Of a DNA stretch of 11,089 bases, positions 6,456-11,089 are shown piece by piece. The position numbers were made by a program, and so were the translations under genes. Location: contig VERS01000017.1 in NCBI GenBank assembly GCA_018882545.1, positions 1 to 11,089 of the forward strand, given 5' to 3'. The stretch's first letter is position 1. Each line of letters opens with the position of its first letter. Below the pieces are notes generated by a model that was not told the DNA's origin, searched no databases, and saw nothing but the letters and a program-made list of their open reading frames with translations. The stretch is from Mycobacterium sp. (GTDB lineage Bacteria; Actinomycetota; Actinomycetes; Mycobacteriales; Mycobacteriaceae).

Positions 6456-8172
6456 AACCTATTGTGCTGTAGTTCAGATCGCCCACGCCGGACGGCCCGA
6501 AATTGGCCAGTGTGCTGCGGACCGCCACATTGCCCGGCGACTGGAACAGCGCAAGGCTGAACACCTCGTCCCACAGCATCTTGTCCACTTCGTTGGCCAG
6601 CGCCCGGGCCTTGGCCGGGTCGAGTTCGTCGAGCACCTCCTCGACCTTGGCGTCGATCTGCGGCGAAGAAATCTTGCCGAAGTTGCTCTCCGCCCCGGTC
6701 GTGAAGATCTGGTTGAGGCAGCACAACGCGAAAGCGTCACCCACCCAGGAGAACTGGGTGACGTCGAAGTCGCCGACGTTGACGTAGTTGGTGAAGAACC
6801 CGGTGCCCGGCTTGACGTCGAGTTCAAGCTTGACCCCGATCTGCGCGAGGCTGTTCTGCGCCACCTGGGCCACCTGCCGGCCGCTCTGGGAGTCGTAGAG
6901 CACGTTGCGAATGACAAGTTGCCGGCCGTCCTTTTCGCGGAACTGGCCGTTGAGCCTCCAGCCCAGCGCGTCGAGTTCGGCCTTGGCCTTCTCCGGGTCG
7001 AAGGCCACCACCGCGCTGTTGTCCTGGTAGCCCTCCTGCCCGGCGACGAAGATGTGGTTGCCCAGCGGGGTAGGCGTGTCCACCAGGCCGCGCTGGGCGA
7101 CGTTGACGATGGCCTGACGGTCGATACCCTTGGCCACCGCCTGGCGCAACGCCTTGTCGGACAGAATCGCCCCGGGCGCTCCGTTGAAGGTCAGGTGGTA
7201 CCAGCTGGGTCCGGGTGCACGCCGGATCGTGATGCCGTCGGTGCGCTGGGCGACGGTGAGTTCGTCCAGCGAGGCGATCCCGGTGGCGTCGATGGTGCTG
7301 TTCTGCAGCGCCGGGATGCGGGCGGCGTCATCGAGGGCCAGGAAGGTGATCGAATCCAGCAGCGGCGGGGCGCCCCACCACTTCGGGTTGCGGGCCAACG
7401 TCACCCGCTGCGCGGTGCGGTCCACCGCCGAGATGAGGAACGGGCCGGCTGATGGACCCGGCTTGTCCAGCTGGCCCTTGTTGAAGACGTCGGGGTCGGC
7501 GGTCATGGTCTTCGGCAGCAGCATTGCATTACCGGCGAACATCCCGCGCCACTCCGGATAGTGCTGGCCGAAGGTCACCACCGCCTGGCGGTCGTCGACC
7601 CCGCGGGTGACCGAGGCGACCCGGTCCGAGCCGGCCGGCGAGGCGATTGCGAAAGCCTTGTCTTTACCGCTGTTCGCGTTGATCTGGGAGGCGATGTCCT
7701 CCCAGGTGATCGGCGCCCCGTCGGACCAGACGGCCTTGGGATTGATGGTGTAGGTGACCACCTGGGGGTCGGTCTTGGTCAGCTCCACCGAGGTGAAGTA
7801 GTCGGTGTTGACCGTCATCGACCCGTCGGGGGCGATGACGAAAGCACGGGGCATCGTGGGCCGCTGCATCGAACCGTTGTCGGCTTCGTTGCCGTCGATG
7901 TGCAGGGTGTTGAAGTTCGAGGGCAGCGCACCGATCGCCAACCGAAGGTTGCCGCCCTGCTTGAGAGCGGCAATGTCCTGCGGGTTGGTGTCGCTGGTCT
8001 TGCCGAGTTCGGCGTTGGCGCCCGGTGCGGCGGCTTCGCGGCTAGGGGCCGCGCAGCCGGCCAGCACCAGAATCCCCGCCATTGCCACCGCGAGTCCCTC
8101 CGCGAGCAGACGTAAAGGGGCCGGGACACGCCGTACTGCGGGGGATTTTGTGTCTGTTCGCCGGAGAGTCAC
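6445..8172 (-). CDS. oppA: Oligopeptide ABC transporter substrate-binding lipoprotein OppA
   Basis: This 575-residue extracytoplasmic receptor captures peptides for the OppBCD importer. It has a lipoprotein signal: a basic N-region (RR at 4-5 and 14-15), a hydrophobic stretch at about 26-36, and lipobox LAGC with lipidated Cys40. The mature part is a family 5 solute-binding protein, with YTINPKAVWSDGAPITWEDI (141-160) typical of the family. The C-terminal STLANFG...GFMK matches my memory of M. tuberculosis Rv1280c, as does much of the chain. In M. tuberculosis this system has been linked to glutathione and oligopeptide uptake. GTG-8172 is the only start that leaves a normal signal peptide; no purine-rich ribosome site precedes it. 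The start lies nine bases after the oppD stop, so translation probably depends on coupling. Apart from Cys40 the only cysteines are adjacent Cys484-Cys485. It is the last gene of the operon. Confidence 0.93.
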   Translation of the reverse strand: MTLRRTDTKSPAVRRVPAPLRLLAEGLAVAMAGILVLAGCAAPSREAAAPGANAELGKTSDTNPQDIAALKQGGNLRLAIGALPSNFNTLHIDGNEADNGSMQRPTMPRAFVIAPDGSMTVNTDYFTSVELTKTDPQVVTYTINPKAVWSDGAPITWEDIASQINANSGKDKAFAIASPAGSDRVASVTRGVDDRQAVVTFGQHYPEWRGMFAGNAMLLPKTMTADPDVFNKGQLDKPGPSAGPFLISAVDRTAQRVTLARNPKWWGAPPLLDSITFLALDDAARIPALQNSTIDATGIASLDELTVAQRTDGITIRRAPGPSWYHLTFNGAPGAILSDKALRQAVAKGIDRQAIVNVAQRGLVDTPTPLGNHIFVAGQEGYQDNSAVVAFDPEKAKAELDALGWRLNGQFREKDGRQLVIRNVLYDSQSGRQVAQVAQNSLAQIGVKLELDVKPGTGFFTNYVNVGDFDVTQFSWVGDAFALCCLNQIFTTGAESNFGKISSPQIDAKVEEVLDELDPAKARALANEVDKMLWDEVFSLALFQSPGNVAVRSTLANFGPSGVGDLNYSTIGFMK

Positions 8173-8181
8173 GCGTCGATG

Positions 8182-10017
8182 CTAGCGCCGGGACGGATCG
8201 GGCCGGGGGATCGCGGCCAGGAGCCGGCGGGTGTATTCGTGGCTGGGGTTGGCCAGGACCTGTTCGCTGTCGCCGTACTCCACGATCGCCCCGCGGTACA
8301 TCACCGCCACCTCATCCGCCAGATGTTTGACCACCGACAGGTCGTGGGAGACGAACAGGTAGGACAGATCGAACTCGTGCTGCAAATCCAGCAGCAGGTT
8401 GATGATGCCGGCCTGGATCGACACGTCCAGCGCCGATACCGGTTCGTCGAGCGCGAGGATCTTGGGCTGCAGGGCCAGCGCCCGGGCGATGCCGATGCGC
8501 TGCTTCTGGCCGCCGGAGAACTCACCCGGGTAACGGCGGGCGTCGGCCCGGCGCAAACCCACGATCTCCAGCAGCTCCGCCACCCGGGTTTCGGTGGCCG
8601 CCTTCTCGAAGCCGTTGGCGTCCAACGGTTCGGCGAGGATGTCGAAGACCGGCAGCCGCGGATCCAGCGAGGCCACCGGATCCTGGAAGACCACTTGCAG
8701 ATCGCGGCGCAGTTCGCGTCGCCGCGCCGGGGTCAAGGTGGCGACGTCGCTGCCGAGCACCTCGATCGACCCGGACTGCGGGGCGCGCAACTCCAGGATC
8801 TCGTGCAGGGTGGTGGATTTCCCTGAACCCGACTCACCGACGATGCCCAGCGTGCGGCCCTGCGCCAGTTCGAAACTGATCCGGTCAACGGCACGGACCT
8901 CCCCGATCTGCCGGCGGAAGACCACACCTTTGGTCAGCCGATAGGTCCGGCTCAAGTCGCGCACCCGGACCACGACCGCCGATCGTGCGTCGCCGCGCTC
9001 CGCGGGCGCCTCGGTGGCCACGCCGTAGATCTCCGCGGCGCTGCGTCCGGCCACCTGGTCGGTGCGGATGCAGGCTGCAGTATGGCCCGGTCCGACCGGC
9101 AGCAGGTCCGGTTCGGTGGTCCGACACCGCTCGGCCACCAGTGGGCAGCGTGGCGCGAAGGGGCACCCGGGCGGCAAGCGCACCAGCGACGGCGGCGCGC
9201 CTGGAATCGGAACCAGGCGTTCGCCACGCGGAGCTTCCAGTCGCGGTACCGAGCCCAAAAGCCCTGCTGTGTAGGGCATTCGGCGATCGGAGTAGAGATC
9301 TGGCACTGAAGCGGTCTCCACCGCGCGCCCGGCGTACATGACCAGCGCGCGGTCGGCGAACTCGGCGACCACCCCGAGGTCGTGGGTGATGATCAGCACC
9401 CCGGCCCCGGTGACGTCCCGGGCGGTCTTGAGTACCTGCAGAATCTGGGCCTGCACCGTGACGTCCAGAGCGGTGGTCGGCTCGTCGCAGATGATCAGGT
9501 CGGGGTCGCAGGAGATCGCGATGGCGATCACCACCCGCTGGCGTTCCCCGCCGGAGAGTTCGTGCGGGAAGGCGCGGGCCCGCCGGTCGGCCTGTGCGAT
9601 GCCGACCAGGTCGAGCAGTTCGGTGGCCCGCCGGCGGGCCTCAGACTTGCCGACCTGCCGATGGTGCACCCGGATGGCCTCGGCGATCTGGTCGCCCACG
9701 GTGTAGACGGGCGTCAGCGCCGACATCGGATCCTGGAACACCGTGCCGATGCGCCGGCCCCGGATCCGCGACATCTCCTCGTCGGGCATGCCCAGCAGTT
9801 CCTGACCGTCGAGGCGGGCCGACCCCGAGACAGCGGCGTACTCCGGCAGCAGGCCGATCACCGCCATTGCCGCCGCGGACTTGCCCGAGCCGGACTCCCC
9901 GACCATCGCCACCACCTCGCGCGGGGCGATGTCATAGCTCAAGCCCCGCACTGCCCGAAGTTCCCCGCCGTCGGTGGGAAAGCTCACCGACAGATCGCGG
10001 ACCGTCAGCAGACTCAC
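8182..10017 (-). CDS. oppD: Oligopeptide ABC transporter ATPase OppD (two fused ATPase domains)
   Basis: This 611-residue protein carries both nucleotide-binding domains of the importer in one chain and acts at the cytoplasmic face of OppB/OppC. Domain 1 has Walker A GESGSGKS (40-47), Q-loop Gln95, signature LSGGE (154-158), Walker B LIICDE (174-179) and switch His212. Domain 2 has Walker A GESGSGKS (394-401), Gln445, FSGGQ (500-504), LALDE (521-525) and His558. All catalytic residues are present in both halves. Between them lies the oligopeptide-transporter C-terminal segment with four cysteines: Cys285, Cys291, Cys298 and Cys316. As I recall, the M. tuberculosis OppABCD structure places a [4Fe-4S] cluster in this OppD region, and it is needed for function. 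Domain 2 lacks such a segment. The GTG start overlaps the oppC stop as GTGA. The length matches Rv1281c (about 612 residues). Confidence 0.95.
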   Translation of the reverse strand: MSLLTVRDLSVSFPTDGGELRAVRGLSYDIAPREVVAMVGESGSGKSAAAMAVIGLLPEYAAVSGSARLDGQELLGMPDEEMSRIRGRRIGTVFQDPMSALTPVYTVGDQIAEAIRVHHRQVGKSEARRRATELLDLVGIAQADRRARAFPHELSGGERQRVVIAIAISCDPDLIICDEPTTALDVTVQAQILQVLKTARDVTGAGVLIITHDLGVVAEFADRALVMYAGRAVETASVPDLYSDRRMPYTAGLLGSVPRLEAPRGERLVPIPGAPPSLVRLPPGCPFAPRCPLVAERCRTTEPDLLPVGPGHTAACIRTDQVAGRSAAEIYGVATEAPAERGDARSAVVVRVRDLSRTYRLTKGVVFRRQIGEVRAVDRISFELAQGRTLGIVGESGSGKSTTLHEILELRAPQSGSIEVLGSDVATLTPARRRELRRDLQVVFQDPVASLDPRLPVFDILAEPLDANGFEKAATETRVAELLEIVGLRRADARRYPGEFSGGQKQRIGIARALALQPKILALDEPVSALDVSIQAGIINLLLDLQHEFDLSYLFVSHDLSVVKHLADEVAVMYRGAIVEYGDSEQVLANPSHEYTRRLLAAIPRPDPSRR

Positions 10018-10946
10018 GGCTTGGCCGATCGCTTCCGCTGCAGGTTGGCGCTGCCCGGGTCGAGCGCGTCACGCAGTCCGTCGCCGGTGAGGTTGGCGCA
10101 CACCAGAATCAGCACCAACACACCCGCCGGGAACAGGAACACCCAGGGGAAGGTCGTCGCGGACTTGGTGCCGTCGGCAATCAGGGTGCCCAGCGACACA
10201 TCGGGAGGCTGCACCCCGAAGCCCAGGTAGCTCAGACCGGTCTCGGCCAGGATCGCCACCCCGACGGTGAGCGCGGTGTCGATGATCAGGATCGAGGCGA
10301 CGTTGGGCAGGATGTGCCGGGCGATGATCCGCCAGCTCGGCACACCCATGTAGCGGGCGGCCTGAACGTATTCGCGTTCGCGCAGGCTCATGGTCAGGCC
10401 GCGCACCATCCGGGAGCTGATCATCCAGCTAAAGGCCGCCAGCAGCACGATCAGCAGGGTGATGTTGGCTGAGTTCTTGGTGCGGGGGGTGATGATCGCG
10501 ATGAGGATGAAGCTGGGCACCACCAGCAGCAGGTCGACGACCCACATCAGCGCCCGGTCGCGCCAGCCGCCGAAATATCCGGCGACCGAGCCGACGACCG
10601 CGGCGAACAGGGCGGAGATGAACGCGACACACACCCCGATCAGCAGCGACTTCTGCATGCCGCGCAACACCTGCGCCAGGACGTCCTGGCCGATCGCGTT
10701 GGTGCCGAACCAGTGCTGTGCACTCGGCGGGGTCTGCAGCGCGGAGTAGTCGATATCGGTGTGGGAGTAAGGCAGCAGCGGCGGGACCGCGTAGCAGGCC
10801 ACGAAAAGCAGGACCAGCACCGCCAGTGCGGCGACGGACAGTCGGTTCTGCAGGAAGCGGCGTGCCACCAGGGTCCGGCGGGACACGAACTCCTCGGTGT
10901 TCGGGTCCGCCTGCGTGCCTTGCCGTTCCGGTTCGGTGGTGGTCAT
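10014..10946 (-). CDS. oppC: Oligopeptide ABC transporter permease OppC
   Basis: This 310-residue inner-membrane permease is one half of the peptide channel. A hydrophilic N-terminus (1-33) precedes a first membrane helix at about 36-58. A periplasmic segment with [19 protein letters not shown] (78-96) is the classic OppC/DppC signature. Five more hydrophobic segments follow at about 101-124, 132-152, 161-180, 217-241 and 267-287. The EAA loop that docks on the ATPase is [17 protein letters not shown] (191-207), followed by HILPN. ATG-10946 is chosen: it overlaps the oppB stop as ATGA. The frame stays open further upstream, but that extension is Arg/His-rich, unlike an OppC N-terminus, and would lie wholly inside oppB. 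Its stop overlaps the oppD start as GTGA. It is slightly longer than Rv1282c (about 291 residues from memory), mainly at the N-terminus. Confidence 0.94.
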   Translation of the reverse strand: MTTTEPERQGTQADPNTEEFVSRRTLVARRFLQNRLSVAALAVLVLLFVACYAVPPLLPYSHTDIDYSALQTPPSAQHWFGTNAIGQDVLAQVLRGMQKSLLIGVCVAFISALFAAVVGSVAGYFGGWRDRALMWVVDLLLVVPSFILIAIITPRTKNSANITLLIVLLAAFSWMISSRMVRGLTMSLREREYVQAARYMGVPSWRIIARHILPNVASILIIDTALTVGVAILAETGLSYLGFGVQPPDVSLGTLIADGTKSATTFPWVFLFPAGVLVLILVCANLTGDGLRDALDPGSANLQRKRSAKP

Positions 10947-11089
10947 GTCACCCGAACCCGGGGGTCGAGGATGGCGTAGATGACGTCGGAGAGCAGCCCG
11001 GCCAGCAACACCACCGCTCCGGAGAACAGCGTGATGGCGGCGACGATGTTGGTGTCCTGGGTGGCGATGCCCTGCACCACCCACTCACC
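10943..11089 (-). CDS. oppB: Oligopeptide ABC transporter permease OppB, C-terminal fragment
   Basis: Only the last 48 codons and the TGA stop (10945-10943) are in the window; the gene continues past the right edge. The visible part has VVQGIATQDTN, a hydrophobic helix (IVAAITLFSGAVVLLAGLL) and the SDVIYAILDPRVRV ending that is characteristic of OppB/DppB permeases. The stop overlaps the oppC ATG as ATGA, showing that oppB is the preceding gene of the same operon, as in Rv1283c-Rv1280c. The operon promoter must lie beyond the window. Confidence 0.92.
   Translation of the reverse strand, partial: GEWVVQGIATQDTNIVAAITLFSGAVVLLAGLLSDVIYAILDPRVRVT

Noticed and set aside
10947..11084. An N-terminal extension of OppC starting at 11084
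   Set aside because: The added 46 residues are Arg/His/Pro-rich and unlike a permease N-terminus, and they lie entirely inside the oppB coding end, whose stop gives an ATGA overlap with ATG-10946.
1..11089. A defence system or mobile element around the SbcC-like ATPase
   Set aside because: No integrase, transposase, toxin-antitoxin pair, tRNA or attachment-site repeat is seen, and the ATPase matches a conserved chromosomal mycobacterial pair rather than a defence island.

Overview
The window is high-GC DNA that reads as a mycobacterium, most likely a non-tuberculous Mycobacterium/Mycolicibacterium species. It lines up with the M. tuberculosis Rv1277-Rv1283c neighbourhood: an SbcCD-like nuclease/ATPase pair, then an intervening block, then an oppBCDA oligopeptide-permease operon on the opposite strand. 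Homology assignments come from reading the proteins and from memory of those families; no search was run.

Layout. (1) Positions 1-2659, plus strand: the last codons of an upstream gene (probably the metallophosphoesterase partner), overlapping by GTGA with an 871-residue SMC/Rad50/YhaN-type ATPase. (2) Positions 2640-5090, minus strand: a wax ester synthase/diacylglycerol acyltransferase (WS/DGAT) and, 93 bases downstream of it, an unrecognised secreted or membrane protein with an acidic Ala/Pro/Glu-rich tail. (3) Positions 5091-5201: a compact divergent promoter region with a spaced inverted repeat, followed by a six-codon mini-ORF whose stop overlaps the next start. (4) Positions 5202-6455, plus strand: an S33-type alpha/beta hydrolase resembling proline iminopeptidases. 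(5) Positions 6445-11089, minus strand: oppB (3' end only), oppC, oppD and oppA, tightly packed with two 4-base stop/start overlaps and one 9-base gap.

How the genes work together. The ATPase and its upstream partner probably act on DNA ends. OppA (lipoprotein receptor), OppB/OppC (channel) and OppD (both ATPase halves in one chain) form one complete peptide importer. The peptidase-like hydrolase next to it could process imported peptides, but that is inference. The WS/DGAT makes storage or surface neutral lipid and has no obvious link to its neighbours. In M. tuberculosis, as I recall, the position between the ATPase and oppA holds a GMC-type oxidoreductase (Rv1279). Here it holds three different genes, so this is the variable part of the locus.

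Both tail-to-tail junctions overlap (20 and 11 bases), which leaves no intergenic space for terminators. No tRNA, rRNA, CRISPR array, insertion sequence or prophage gene was seen, and no stretch over 300 bases lacks a gene. I found no clear, wholly new multi-gene system. The most distinctive items are the beta-rich segment at the expected coiled-coil apex of the ATPase, the possible leaderless mini-ORF before the hydrolase, the divergent inverted repeat, the unknown secreted protein, and the cysteine features of OppD and OppA.
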